Shown: positions 25,378-34,312 of the stretch, piece by piece
Numbering within the stretch: position 1 is the first letter of the stretch
Layout: each line of letters starts with the position of its first letter
Made by a program: the position numbers and the translations under genes
Notes under the pieces: model-generated
Databases searched by the model: none
Told to the model about the DNA's origin: nothing
The model's input: only the letters and a program-made list of their open reading frames with translations
DNA from: Photobacterium alginatilyticum
GTDB taxonomy: Bacteria; Pseudomonadota; Gammaproteobacteria; Enterobacterales; Vibrionaceae
Assembly: GCF_009910675.1 (NCBI RefSeq)
Contig: NZ_RSEJ01000004.1
Location: 1 to 64,000, forward strand
Direction of reading: 5' to 3'
Length of the DNA: 64,000 nt

Positions 25378-27228
25378 ATGACAAAGTTACCTCTAATTGT
25401 CGGTTTTGGCGGAATGAATGCGGCCGGGCGTAGCTCCGGTTTTCATAGCTATAAGCGCATGATTGCTGATGTATTATCCGATGATGAGATGAAAACAACC
25501 TGGCAGGATCTCGCCATCCGAATGGGCCTGTCAGACAGTGAAATGCTGGATTCTGAAATTATTGATGCCATTAAGGCTGGCACCTTGGTACGCCGTATCG
25601 ACTCCTTCGATCCCGATAATTTGCTATATCAATATAAAGCGTCACTAACCAGTGAAAGCGAACAAATTTCATTCACCCTGCGTAAGTCGAAGCTGCCGAA
25701 TAAAATCCCGGAGAACTGGGAGGTTGAAGAGCAGGGGAGCAAAGTGAAAATTACCGTTAATGGTGAACTGGGCGCTTTGCTCGAGGATCGTGTTTCGTTC
25801 CCGGTAACCAGTGGCGGTAATATCCCTGCGGGGTTTGACCCTGGCAAACTCTATAATTCACGCTTTCACCCTCGCGGTCTAAAACTTACCGTTTATGGTG
25901 CATCGGATGCTTTAAATTCAATGGGCATTGACTGGGATGAGGTACTCTCTCATATCGAGCCTGATGAAGTGTCTGTGTATGCTGGCAGTGGATTATCACA
26001 AGTCGATGATCAGTCTTTGGCGGGAATGCTTGCAGCTCCTTTGACTGGCGGCAGGGTTAGCTCGAAGATGATGGCGTTGTCGTTGGCAGAAATGCCTGCA
26101 GACTTCATTAATGGCTATGTCATTAACAGTGTCGGTACCACAGGCACCAATATGGGGGCTTGTGCCACCTTCCTCTACAACCTTCGCCAGGGGATGTATG
26201 ACATTCAGCATGGCAAATCGAAAGTTGTGATAGTGGGTAATGCCGAAGCTCCGGTTGTTGCCGAAGTAATGGAAGGTTTCCGTGTCATGGGCGCGCTGGC
26301 TGAAGATGATCAGTTGAAGGCACTGGATAATAGTGACAAGGTTGATAATCGCCGTGCGTGTCGTCCGTTTTCTTCCAATGCGGGCTTCACTATGGCTGAA
26401 TCGTCACAGTTTGTTGTTCTGATGGATGATGAGCTGGCACTGAAGCTGGGGGCGACAATTTATGGTTCTGTGGCTGATGTGTTCATTAATGCCGATGCCA
26501 ATAAAAAATCGATTTCAGCACCAGGTGTTGGTAACTATGTCACGGTGGCGAAGGCGACTGCGTTGGCAAAGGCCATTCTAGGTGAAGACGGCGTTAAACA
26601 GACATATGTGCAGGCGCATGGGACAGGTACGCCGCAAAACCGTGTGACTGAAAGCCATATCCTTAATGAAGTCGCCAAGACATTTGCTATCGATAATTGG
26701 CCTGTTACAGCGATTAAGTCTTATGTCGGTCATTCCATGAGTGCGGCAGCAGGCGATCAGCTCATTGCTTCCTTGGGTGTGTGGCAGTATGGCTGGATCC
26801 CAGGGATCCAAACTATCGACCATATTGCCGATGATGTGCATACATCGAATCTCAATATTTTGGCCAAGCATGCATATGCCGGTGAACATGGTGAAGACTA
26901 CAAGGCTGTTATCTTAAATGCCAAAGGCTTTGGTGGTAACAATGCAACGGGCTTAGTCTTGTCGCCGGCACAAACACTTGCAATGCTTGGCAACAAGTAT
27001 GGTGATAAAGCCATGCTGGCTTATCACGATAAGAATATGCATGTAAAACAGACAGCAGAGAGCAATGATCACGCAGCTTGTTCCGGAACTGAAAGCATTC
27101 GTTACCAGTTTGGTGAGCGAGTAATGGACGAGTCATCGGTATCAATGACACAAGATAGTTTGAAGTTGTCTGAGTTTGATAAGGAAATTGTTCTGCCGCA
27201 AACAAACCCTTACGCTGATTACAGTTAA
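25378..27228 (+). CDS. fabY: Beta-ketoacyl-ACP synthase FabY
   Basis: The 616-residue protein starts with MTKLPLIVGFGGMNAAGRSS, the typical beginning of FabY, a long KAS enzyme that can initiate fatty acid synthesis from malonyl-ACP and acetyl-CoA. The catalytic triad is visible: Cys262 in MGACATFLY, His414 in AHGTGTPQNR and His452 in YVGHSMSAA. The extra length compared with FabB/FabF lies in the N-terminal third and the C-terminal tail. It is monocistronic, divergent from an AraC-type regulator, and ends in a very stable terminator. It may supplement FabH for the initiation step. Confidence 0.85.
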   Translation: MTKLPLIVGFGGMNAAGRSSGFHSYKRMIADVLSDDEMKTTWQDLAIRMGLSDSEMLDSEIIDAIKAGTLVRRIDSFDPDNLLYQYKASLTSESEQISFTLRKSKLPNKIPENWEVEEQGSKVKITVNGELGALLEDRVSFPVTSGGNIPAGFDPGKLYNSRFHPRGLKLTVYGASDALNSMGIDWDEVLSHIEPDEVSVYAGSGLSQVDDQSLAGMLAAPLTGGRVSSKMMALSLAEMPADFINGYVINSVGTTGTNMGACATFLYNLRQGMYDIQHGKSKVVIVGNAEAPVVAEVMEGFRVMGALAEDDQLKALDNSDKVDNRRACRPFSSNAGFTMAESSQFVVLMDDELALKLGATIYGSVADVFINADANKKSISAPGVGNYVTVAKATALAKAILGEDGVKQTYVQAHGTGTPQNRVTESHILNEVAKTFAIDNWPVTAIKSYVGHSMSAAAGDQLIASLGVWQYGWIPGIQTIDHIADDVHTSNLNILAKHAYAGEHGEDYKAVILNAKGFGGNNATGLVLSPAQTLAMLGNKYGDKAMLAYHDKNMHVKQTAESNDHAACSGTESIRYQFGERVMDESSVSMTQDSLKLSEFDKEIVLPQTNPYADYS

Positions 27229-27241
27229 TTGAAGTATCATT

Positions 27242-27286
27242 AAAAGCGTGAAGCCGTTAGTAACTAATGGCTTCACGCTTTTTTTT
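27242..27286 (+). terminator. Very strong terminator after fabY
   Basis: A 19-base arm (27242-27260, starting AAAAGCGTGAAGCC) pairs with 27264-27282 with one G-T pair and a three-base loop, followed by TTTTTTGG. Confidence 0.9.
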
Positions 27287-27384
27287 GGATTCAAGAAAAT
27301 GCTTACTAATACGTAAAGTGGGTATATAACTAATAGAATAATGATAGTCAGACTTGTGATTAAGTGGGTTTGGGAGAGAGTTTT

Positions 27385-28230
27385 TTGGCAAATATAATGC
27401 TGATTGCAAATCTAAATTGTGATCGTGTGCTGCAGTTGGATAAGCCGTTGGTAACGGGTGGACGCCACCACTATTTAGATGCCGGTCGTCGCCTGGGTGG
27501 TGGCGGGGCCAATACCGGCTTGGGACTGGTATGGGCTGGCCACGATGTTGCTCTGGTTAGCCAGGTAGGCAAAGATGAAACTGCCGACTGGCTATTGGCC
27601 GAAGCGAGCTTGAGTGGTTTAAATTGTGCTTTGCTACACCGTAATGACGTGGTGACACCAGAGTTACTGTTGCTAATGACGCCTGATGGTGAACGGACAA
27701 TTATCCGCCCGCAACGACCTAGATTTGTACTGGGAACACCGCCTCGTTTTGCCAACTGGGATGCGCTTTATATAAATTCGTCTGCAGAAGGTTGTGAGGT
27801 ATGGGCGCAGGAAGCTCTGGAGCACTCATTGGTTATCGCGCAGCTGGCAAAAGATGAGCGTTTGCGCCCGTGTCACGTATTAATCACATCTGAGTCAGAT
27901 TTGGCAGGCCGAACAACGTTGCCCTTGTGGCAATATGGGCAGAGTATTGCCGGAGAGGCTCTGCGCTATTTTGTTGTCACTGATGGTGAAAATGGAGCTA
28001 AGGCCTACACAGAAGATGAAACGCATTTTGTTCCTGCTTTGGATACTGACGTTGTCGATACAACCGGAGCGGGCGATGCGTTTGCTTCAGGGTTGATCCA
28101 TGCATTGGTCAACAGCGAGTCGATTGTAGATGCTATGGCTGAAGGGGCAAGGTGGGCATCATTTGCGGTAGGTACCCAAAGCTCTGTACCGGGGGAAAAG
28201 CTGGAGCAGTATTTAAACCAATCTATATAA
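27385..28230 (+). CDS. PfkB-family carbohydrate kinase
   Basis: I choose TTG at 27385 because GGGAGAG ends six bases before it; an ATG at 27397 is too far from any ribosome binding site. This gives 281 residues. The N-terminal glycine-rich loop GRRLGGGGANTGLG and the C-terminal ATP-binding signature DTTGAGDAFASGLIHAL (its aspartate is the catalytic base) define the ribokinase/PfkB family. The sugar is not shown; ribose, fructose-phosphate and nucleosides are all possible. It is a one-gene unit between two terminators. Confidence 0.85.
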   Translation: MANIMLIANLNCDRVLQLDKPLVTGGRHHYLDAGRRLGGGGANTGLGLVWAGHDVALVSQVGKDETADWLLAEASLSGLNCALLHRNDVVTPELLLLMTPDGERTIIRPQRPRFVLGTPPRFANWDALYINSSAEGCEVWAQEALEHSLVIAQLAKDERLRPCHVLITSESDLAGRTTLPLWQYGQSIAGEALRYFVVTDGENGAKAYTEDETHFVPALDTDVVDTTGAGDAFASGLIHALVNSESIVDAMAEGARWASFAVGTQSSVPGEKLEQYLNQSI

Positions 28231-28261
28231 GAATTTGATCATTCTTGCTGGTTAAAAGTAA

Positions 28262-28298
28262 AAAGCCCTGAAGACTTGTATCCTCAGGGCTTTCTTTT
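28262..28298. terminator. Bidirectional terminator
   Basis: AAAGCCCTGA (28262-28271) pairs with TCAGGGCTTT (28284-28293) over a 12-base loop. T-runs follow on both strands. It separates the kinase gene from convergent rhlE. Confidence 0.85.
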
Positions 28299-28303
28299 AG
28301 CCG

Positions 28304-29596
28304 TTATTTTTTAAGCTTAGTGATCTTTGATTTATTGAGAACGGCGCGGCGAAGTCGGGCACGTCGTTCGGCATCAGACTGGTCAGTAGGGTTATTGGTA
28401 CGGCCTTGACGGTCTTTGAATGCAGATTTAGTCTGCATTTTATGAAGCAGAGCATCGCGGTTGGCTGGCTCATAGCCGGCTAGCTGGATACGGCGAATTC
28501 GTTGTCTGATTAGTTTTTCAACCTGAACCAGAGTCAGCTCTTCTTCTCGGCTAACAAAAGATACGGCATGGCCTTGTTGGCCAGCACGGCCGGTACGACC
28601 AATGCGGTGTACGTAGTCTTCGGCCAGGAAAGGCATATCGTAGTTCACGACGTGCGGCAGTCCCTGAATGTCCAAGCCTCGGGCTGCAACCTCGGTTGCT
28701 ACCATCACACGGGCTTTTCCTTCCTTAAACTCTTCCAGCGCACGGCGTCGGGCACTTTGCGCCTTGTCACCATGGCAGAGCACAGCCTTGATGCCGTCCA
28801 GCTTTAGTTCTTTAACCAATTCGTTGGCTGTTTCTTTGTAGTTGACGAAAACCAGCACCTGCTGCCAGTTCTTCTTACCGATAAGCTCTGAAAGCAGCTC
28901 GCGTTTGCGATCATCGTCTACCGGGTAAACAACATGGGCAACTGTTTCGGCCGTTGCGTTCTCTGGACTCACTGAAATACGCTTTGGCTTACGCAGGATT
29001 TCATTGGACAGCTTGTTCATCTGGCTAGAGAAAGTTGCCGAAAACAGCATGGTCTGAGGCTGGGTACGGATATCGTTCATGATCAGGCGGATATCAGAAA
29101 TAAAGCCCATATCCAGCATACGGTCAGCTTCGTCGAAGACAAGAAACTCAAGGTTAGCGAGTGAAACGTTGTTCAGCTCCATGTGCTCAAGCAGTCGACC
29201 CGGTGTGGCAACAAGAATATCTAGGCCTTGCTCAAGTTTCTTTTCTTGGGAGGCCATCTTGGTACCGCCGTAGATAGCCGCGACATTGATCGAGACATAT
29301 TTGGTGTAGTCTTCAATATTTTTGGCAATTTGCGCTGCAAGTTCGCGGGTCGGTGCAAGAATTAGTGCACGCACATTAAAACGGCTACGCTGCTTAGGCT
29401 TATCACAGATCTGCTGGATAATCGGCAGGGAGAAGGCTGCTGTTTTGCCGGTGCCGGTTTGTGCATTGGCAAGAATATCATGCCCGCGACGAGCGTGTGG
29501 AATCGCTTGTTGCTGAATTGGCGTTAATTTCTCGTAACCGCACTCGGTAAGTGCGCGTACAATTTCCGGAGAAAAGCTTTGTGATGCAAATGACAT
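28304..29596 (-). CDS. rhlE: DEAD-box RNA helicase RhlE
   Basis: A 430-residue helicase with the full motif set: Q motif YEKLTPIQQQAIP, motif I AQTGTGKTA, Ia PTRELAAQ, II DEAD, III SAT, V ARGLDIQGL and VI HRIGRTGRAG. A basic C-terminal tail of about 60 residues (RRARLRRAVLNKSK) is typical of RhlE, which acts in ribosome assembly and RNA turnover. It is transcribed alone on the minus strand, with a normal ATG start. Confidence 0.9.
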   Translation of the reverse strand: MSFASQSFSPEIVRALTECGYEKLTPIQQQAIPHARRGHDILANAQTGTGKTAAFSLPIIQQICDKPKQRSRFNVRALILAPTRELAAQIAKNIEDYTKYVSINVAAIYGGTKMASQEKKLEQGLDILVATPGRLLEHMELNNVSLANLEFLVFDEADRMLDMGFISDIRLIMNDIRTQPQTMLFSATFSSQMNKLSNEILRKPKRISVSPENATAETVAHVVYPVDDDRKRELLSELIGKKNWQQVLVFVNYKETANELVKELKLDGIKAVLCHGDKAQSARRRALEEFKEGKARVMVATEVAARGLDIQGLPHVVNYDMPFLAEDYVHRIGRTGRAGQQGHAVSFVSREEELTLVQVEKLIRQRIRRIQLAGYEPANRDALLHKMQTKSAFKDRQGRTNNPTDQSDAERRARLRRAVLNKSKITKLKK

Positions 29597-29728
29597 TCGT
29601 TGTTCCTAAAGCAGACGGCTGAGCCTGACCAAAAATACGGTCGCCGATTATAGATGAATAATACTTATCTGTGGGGACTAATTTTACGTGATTGGTTGAT
29701 AAATGTCCGTTTTTTGCCTGAGGTCTGT

Positions 29729-32224
29729 TCAATTACTTTGCTGAAGCCCGTTATAGGCTGTTGAAACACCAGATTTTCCTTCAGGTTTGTGCAAAAAATA
29801 GCTGGCTTGCTCGATGTTCTTCTTCATTAAACGGCTGAGATCACGAATAACCTCAAGTTTTGGCGGGTTCCCGGTATTGGCAACAGCAACGATATAGGTT
29901 GCCATTGCCTTGAGTGATGCAAGTTTGTAATCTGTTGCAATTTGTCTGATGTTGTCGGCACTCATAGCGAGTTGCTGATAGCTATCAGAGTGATAATAAA
30001 TAGGCAACGACTCATATTCATAGCTCATTGATTGAATAAAGTGCTGAAGCAATTGAAGGACTTTTTGCTCGTTACCATCACATTGCTCAATGAGTTCCCT
30101 GTAACTGATGAGCTCAGTGCCTTGTGGATGAGACCCCGTCTGTTGATTGAGCCGAGGGGCAAACTGACAGAGTGCCTCTCTAAATTTTACGTCAAGGATA
30201 GGTTTGGAAAGAATGGCGTTGGCGCCAGCCTCCAGAAACTCATTTTGATTTTTCTTGAGGATGTCTGCCGTGCAGGCAAAGATAATGGTATCGAGCTTTA
30301 ACTGCTGGCGAATGATCCTGGTTGCGGATAATCCATCCATGGTTGGCATATGGTTGTCCATCAGAATGAGATCGAAGCGCTCTTGCCGGAGCGTATCGAT
30401 TGCCTGAGCGCCGTCTTTCACTATCGTGACCCGGTAACCTATACGTTGACAGAAGGACTTGGCAACTAAAGCATTGATTTTATTATCTTCAACAATTAAG
30501 ACGTTGAGCTTTTCTGGCAGGGGTTCTGATGACTCTACGTAAGTTGCCACTGTGTCGGCACACTTGTCACCCATTGAATCTATGATGTCGACGCGCATAC
30601 TTACAGTGAAAGTGGTTCCTTTGCCAAGTGTACTTTCAACTTTGGCGCTGCCGCTCATTAACCCGGTTAGCTGTTTGACGATGGCCAATCCCAGGCCAGT
30701 ACCGCCATAGCAACGTGTGGTACTGGATTCGGCCTGTGTGAAGGGCTCAAAAATACGTTTCAAACGCTCTTTTCTGATGCCGATGCCAGAGTCTGCAATC
30801 GTGATAATCAGCAGGGATTCTGAGCAGGATCCGCATTTCTCGGTCTGGATCGATAAGTTGATCCCGCCACTTTCAGTGAATTTCACGGCGTTGCTTAAGA
30901 TATTGTAAATCACCTGTCGAATTCGGGACTTGTCACTGCGCAGCATCGTCGTAGGTGGAAGTGTTGTGTCCAAGTTGAATGTCAGCTTCTTTTTATGGCA
31001 TATCGGTTTATAAGTTGCCTCTATGGGTTCGATGAGATCGGCAAGCTGGAAAGTATGGATTTCAAGCTCTAGCTTGTTTTGTTCAATTTTCGAAAAATCG
31101 AGAATATCGTTAAGCAGAGAGAGTAAATGTTGGCCTGATTCCAGTAAGATGTTGAGCTGCCTTTGTTGCTCCGGTTGATGTTCTGGTTGTGAAGTGGTCA
31201 TGATTTGCGCCATGCCTAACATACCATTGAGAGGAGTCCGTAATTCGTGGCTCATAACAGCAAGGAATTGTGACTTGGCTTTGTTGGCGTTGTTGGCTTG
31301 CTGTGTGGCGACTTCAAGCTCTCTGGTGCGTGTTTTTACTTTATTATCGAGCAGTGTGCGCTCTTGCTTTAATGACTGTAGCGAGGAGTTCAGCCTGGAT
31401 GACATCTTATTAAAGGTCTGGCTCAGGTGGCTGATATCATCATTTCCGCTTTCCGGCAGCTTATAATGGCTGATGCCGTCACTGTTTGCGACTTTATCCA
31501 TGGCGGTTATACAGGCTGAAAGGCGTTTTTGAACCGTCACCCGGTAGGTAATCAATAGTGTGAGAGTTATAGACAGCAGGCCAATCAGAAGGGCAATAAT
31601 AATGTAGCGGCTGATCACAATACCATTTTGTATTGGCAGCGTTATGTCTGTTTGTACTTCCAATATCCCTCGTAAATCGCCAACTTGCCATTGATTGCCA
31701 GTGGGATCGGTAATCTGGTTATGACAGTTCACACATGTCTGGTTGCTGAGTACATCACTGACAGCTACCCGAATATATGATCGCCCGTCGGAATGATACT
31801 CCTTGAAATACGAACTTGTTGGATCTTTGGAGAGAGCCTGCCAGGCCGACGAGCCGAATTCGTCTAACTGCCGGTCTTTACGGTTTGGAAAAGGATAAGG
31901 GCTGTAGAGCCTGATTTGGGTTCCCTTATCATGGAGCCTCCGACTTATTTCCTGAACCAGAGTGGCAGGCAGCGGTATAACACCACTGTCATGTTCAACA
32001 TCGGTACCAACGGTTAGGGTAGTGTGGGCCAGGATCTCGGATAAAACCGTTTTAGAATAAACGTCACGTAAAATTTTAAATTGGGTGACGGTGTGTTCTG
32101 AGGAGGCGACAGCCTGACGTACCGTGTTGGCCGCAATGATATGAGGAATATACGAGTAGAGAAAGCCAAGTATCACCATGAACACAACAACGATGGGAAA
32201 AAGCAGCTTCTGGAAAGTGTTCAC
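29729..32224 (-). CDS. Hybrid sensor histidine kinase with haem-c-type periplasmic sensor
   Basis: An 831-residue kinase. Membrane segments lie near 8-30 and 203-228; between them is a DUF3365/Tll0287-like sensor with CVNCH at 164-168, a c-type haem attachment motif. HAMP follows, then HisKA with phosphoacceptor His326 (VMSHELRTPLNG), an ATPase domain (NAVKFT, DSGIGI, GGTGLGLAI), a receiver with phosphoacceptor Asp623 (LILMDNHMP), and a C-terminal region like an HPt domain. There the expected phosphotransfer histidine is Met754 (QLAMSADNIRQ). It may sense redox state or oxygen. No cognate regulator gene is adjacent. Confidence 0.88.
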   Translation of the reverse strand: MNTFQKLLFPIVVVFMVILGFLYSYIPHIIAANTVRQAVASSEHTVTQFKILRDVYSKTVLSEILAHTTLTVGTDVEHDSGVIPLPATLVQEISRRLHDKGTQIRLYSPYPFPNRKDRQLDEFGSSAWQALSKDPTSSYFKEYHSDGRSYIRVAVSDVLSNQTCVNCHNQITDPTGNQWQVGDLRGILEVQTDITLPIQNGIVISRYIIIALLIGLLSITLTLLITYRVTVQKRLSACITAMDKVANSDGISHYKLPESGNDDISHLSQTFNKMSSRLNSSLQSLKQERTLLDNKVKTRTRELEVATQQANNANKAKSQFLAVMSHELRTPLNGMLGMAQIMTTSQPEHQPEQQRQLNILLESGQHLLSLLNDILDFSKIEQNKLELEIHTFQLADLIEPIEATYKPICHKKKLTFNLDTTLPPTTMLRSDKSRIRQVIYNILSNAVKFTESGGINLSIQTEKCGSCSESLLIITIADSGIGIRKERLKRIFEPFTQAESSTTRCYGGTGLGLAIVKQLTGLMSGSAKVESTLGKGTTFTVSMRVDIIDSMGDKCADTVATYVESSEPLPEKLNVLIVEDNKINALVAKSFCQRIGYRVTIVKDGAQAIDTLRQERFDLILMDNHMPTMDGLSATRIIRQQLKLDTIIFACTADILKKNQNEFLEAGANAILSKPILDVKFREALCQFAPRLNQQTGSHPQGTELISYRELIEQCDGNEQKVLQLLQHFIQSMSYEYESLPIYYHSDSYQQLAMSADNIRQIATDYKLASLKAMATYIVAVANTGNPPKLEVIRDLSRLMKKNIEQASYFLHKPEGKSGVSTAYNGLQQSN

Positions 32225-32518
32225 TTGTGCACCTTTCTATGAACAACGTGTATATACGGCCTAATTCATATTGATAACACTATAAAGTTAGTCGAGTTGG
32301 ACGCACTTTTCCTGTATGTCGAAGAAATTTGCTTAATATTTAGGACTATTTTAAGTAACTCATTTAAAATGACTTATTGATTGATAATGAGAGTGTTTTT
32401 CATTTTCCTGTGAGTTCAGGTGAGTGGGGGCTGTTAACGGCGAGCATATACCGACTTACGAGCTGAAGGCAGGGTTAATGGGGTATATCGAAGTAAGGTA
32501 AAATTAACTCGGTAAACA

Positions 32519-32550
32519 AAGAAAGGTCACCAGAGTTGGTGGCCTTTCTT
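32519..32550. terminator. Terminator of the zinc-ribbon gene
   Basis: On the minus strand, GAAAGG-C-CACCA pairs with TGGTG-A-CCTTTC (32521-32546) and is followed by TTTGTTT. The plus strand also has CTTTCTTTT after the stem, so it may act both ways. Confidence 0.8.
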
Positions 32551-32565
32551 TTAGTGTTGCTTGTG

Positions 32566-32721
32566 CTATCGAGCGATAGCCCTAGAACCAATTTTTATAA
32601 AGAAATGATTATTACATTCGGCACATTTAAACTTCTGGTACTGTCTGTGAGTAATTGTTTTTTCCAGAAAATTTCTTTTAACACGATAAACGTTTGTGCC
32701 TACTTTGCAGTAGTCGCACAT
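32566..32721 (-). CDS. Small zinc-ribbon protein (51 residues)
   Basis: This short gene is read from ATG (cat at 32719-32721) to TAG (32568-32566) on the minus strand. The product carries CDYC at residues 2-5 and CAEC at 33-36, two knuckles that fit a zinc ribbon, joined by a basic stretch (YRVKRNFLEKTITHRQYQKF). It ends with HFFIKIGSRAIAR. GAGG lies seven bases upstream of the start, and a good terminator follows the stop. Upstream are a nine-base inverted repeat and a CRP-like site. Such microproteins occur in Vibrionaceae but have no known role; nucleic-acid or protein binding is inference. Confidence 0.72.
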   Translation of the reverse strand: MCDYCKVGTNVYRVKRNFLEKTITHRQYQKFKCAECNNHFFIKIGSRAIAR

Positions 32722-32754
32722 AATAAACCTCAGCCAATTGAGTGGAGCGAGTGT

Positions 32755-32793
32755 ACAGACAGTGTGCTACAACTGTCTGTGATACAGATCACT
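32755..32793. promoter_or_regulatory. Palindrome next to a CRP-like site
   Basis: ACAGACAGT (32755-32763) is repeated in inverse as ACTGTCTGT (32772-32780) with an eight-base spacer. Overlapping its end, TGTGATACAGATCACT (32778-32793) matches the CRP consensus TGTGAn6TCACA at nine of ten fixed bases. They lie 34-72 bases before the zinc-ribbon gene start, a normal place for an operator plus an activator. Confidence 0.5.
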
Positions 32794-33099
32794 TATCAGA
32801 TTTAATGGAAGCATCTAAATGTATAAATTCTGTTGATTTTGTTGCTGATTTTTGAGTGTTGTATGTAAATTGTTCTGAGGTTGTTCGGTGTATTCCTGTG
32901 GGGTATGTCTCGCTGAGTTTGGATAAGGATATAATTACTCCGGTTAGTGTTGCTATCTAGTAGTGAATATTGAAGTTATTCGCAACAAGCGATGAAAAGA
33001 GGGTACATACTGTATATACTATGCGGTCGGACAACTTATCAGCCGATGGGCCGCATTGGGCAAATATCAAGTTGTGGTAGTGTATTTTAAGGTAACAGC

Positions 33100-33456
33100 A
33101 TGAATTTAAAGCAAGAGCTTCAGCAAATGAATAACCGTTTAGACAAGTTACGTCGTAAACTTGCTGGAGCACAAGAGCGTGGTGACAAGGCTATTGCTGG
33201 CCAGGCAACTCAAGAGATCGAGACGCTAACCAAAAAAATTAATAAAGTAAAATCACAGCAGAAGCGCCAAATGGGCAAGAAGGGTGCAGATGTAAAATCT
33301 CTGGCGTTTAACCGTGTGCTGACCAAAGCTGAACAGGCCGATATGGGTAAACTGAAGAAGTCTGTAAAAGGTCTGGTTGTGGTACACCCGATGACAGCGC
33401 TTGGCCGTGAAATGGGCATCAAGGAAGTTACCGGCTTTGCACCAAAAGCATTTTAA
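33100..33456 (+). CDS. yibL: YibL-family ribosome-associated protein
   Basis: The 118-residue protein has an N-terminal coiled coil (LQQMNNRLDKLRRKLAGAQE) and the conserved C-terminal block KAEQADMGKLKKSVKGL followed by VVVHPMTALGREMG, almost identical to E. coli YibL as I recall it (DUF2810). YibL is associated with ribosomes in E. coli; the exact role is not settled. AAGGTAACAGC precedes the ATG. It is a single gene with a strong terminator. A long imperfect hairpin, ATGCGG (33021-33026) with CCGCAT (33051-33056), lies in the region that may be its leader. Confidence 0.9.
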   Translation: MNLKQELQQMNNRLDKLRRKLAGAQERGDKAIAGQATQEIETLTKKINKVKSQQKRQMGKKGADVKSLAFNRVLTKAEQADMGKLKKSVKGLVVVHPMTALGREMGIKEVTGFAPKAF

Positions 33457-33478
33457 TCATGTATTGTAGTTATTAAGA

Positions 33479-33517
33479 TCAGTGCCGGTAGCGTCGAGCT
33501 GTCGGCACTGATTTTTT
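33479..33517 (+). terminator. Rho-independent terminator after yibL
   Basis: TCAGTGCCG (33479-33487) pairs with CGGCACTGA (33503-33511), followed by TTTTTT (33512-33517). Confidence 0.88.
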
Positions 33518-33560
33518 ATTGTCGTCTTTACTCTAGTTGTAATAAAAAAGGTACTGTTTA

Positions 33561-34139
33561 ATGAAGCTTGCCGTTCTGGATCAAACATTATTTGATCATC
33601 TCTATCGAGATATCCGTGAATTCCGTACAACGTTTGACCTGGATATTGAAACCCCATCGACACTAAATGAGCAAATGGACACCCTGCATACGTCATTGGC
33701 TGTCGAGGAGTTAACTGAGTTGGCTGAAGCAGACTCCTTGGTTGAGCAGGCTGATGCGATTGTTGATTCTGTCTACGTGCTTATGGGACGTTTGGTTCAT
33801 CTTGGTGACAAGCAGGTTGAAGCCAATATCGGTATTAGCTATATCATCGACCTGTTACTTCAGGTTGCAGAGCGCCTTAACATTGACTTTGTCACTTGCT
33901 GGAATGAAGTACACTCGAGCAATATGAGTAAAGTGTGCCGTAACGAGCAAGAGTTTCGTGATACAGAATCTCATTACGCCAAGCAGGGGGTAGAGATTGT
34001 TGGTAGCCAGAAAGGTGAGTTCATTATTGCGAAGTGCGCAAAAGATGTAGATCTTGAAGGTAAAATTATCCGCCAGGGCAAGGTATTGAAATCAGTTTAC
34101 TATCGTCCTGCTGACCTCGTTAAGTTGGTTACGCTGTAA
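33561..34139 (+). CDS. All-alpha NTP pyrophosphohydrolase-like protein
   Basis: The 192-residue protein has the metal-binding pattern of the MazG/PRA-PH superfamily: EELTELAEA, then about 15 residues on DAIVDSVYVLMGRLVHLG, which supplies the second acidic cluster. The early NEQMDTLHTSLAVEE helix matches too. Such enzymes hydrolyse nucleoside triphosphates or phosphoribosyl-ATP. The last 60 residues (EIVGSQKGEFIIAKC to YYRPADLVKL) form an extra segment also found in the Vibrionaceae and phage-type subgroup. It is a single gene. Family is likely; the nucleotide is unknown. Confidence 0.75.
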   Translation: MKLAVLDQTLFDHLYRDIREFRTTFDLDIETPSTLNEQMDTLHTSLAVEELTELAEADSLVEQADAIVDSVYVLMGRLVHLGDKQVEANIGISYIIDLLLQVAERLNIDFVTCWNEVHSSNMSKVCRNEQEFRDTESHYAKQGVEIVGSQKGEFIIAKCAKDVDLEGKIIRQGKVLKSVYYRPADLVKLVTL

Positions 34140-34153
34140 CAACATGTCTTAAG

Positions 34154-34217
34154 AATAACCGTGTCACGTTGTTATTTGATGCTGTCCTGGGTGTTCAATT
34201 GCGCTACCACGGTTATT
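34154..34217 (+). terminator. Long-loop hairpin after the pyrophosphohydrolase gene
   Basis: AATAACCGTG (34154-34163) pairs perfectly with CACGGTTATT (34208-34217), followed by TTCTGTATT. The 44-base loop makes it an unusual terminator; it may act as such or be a structured 3' region. Confidence 0.4.
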
Positions 34218-34312
34218 TTCTGTATTCATCTTCTCGTATCCTTTTCTTTCCTTTAGCTCAGTCTTCAAAGAACGTAAACTAGACGGCTTGATTACCTATA
34301 CCGAAGTGTGAC

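Noticed and set aside
32383-32401. Fur-like sequence upstream of the histidine kinase gene
   Set aside because: Matches 14 of 19 positions but lacks symmetry, and is 160 bases from the gene.
32536-32805. 89-residue plus-strand frame opposite the zinc-ribbon gene
   Set aside because: It is the antisense shadow of the 51-residue zinc-ribbon gene, which has a better start, terminator and CxxC pattern.
33005-33030. LexA-like sequence (CTGTATATACTATG) before yibL
   Set aside because: Only the left half agrees with the SOS consensus; the right half has several mismatches.
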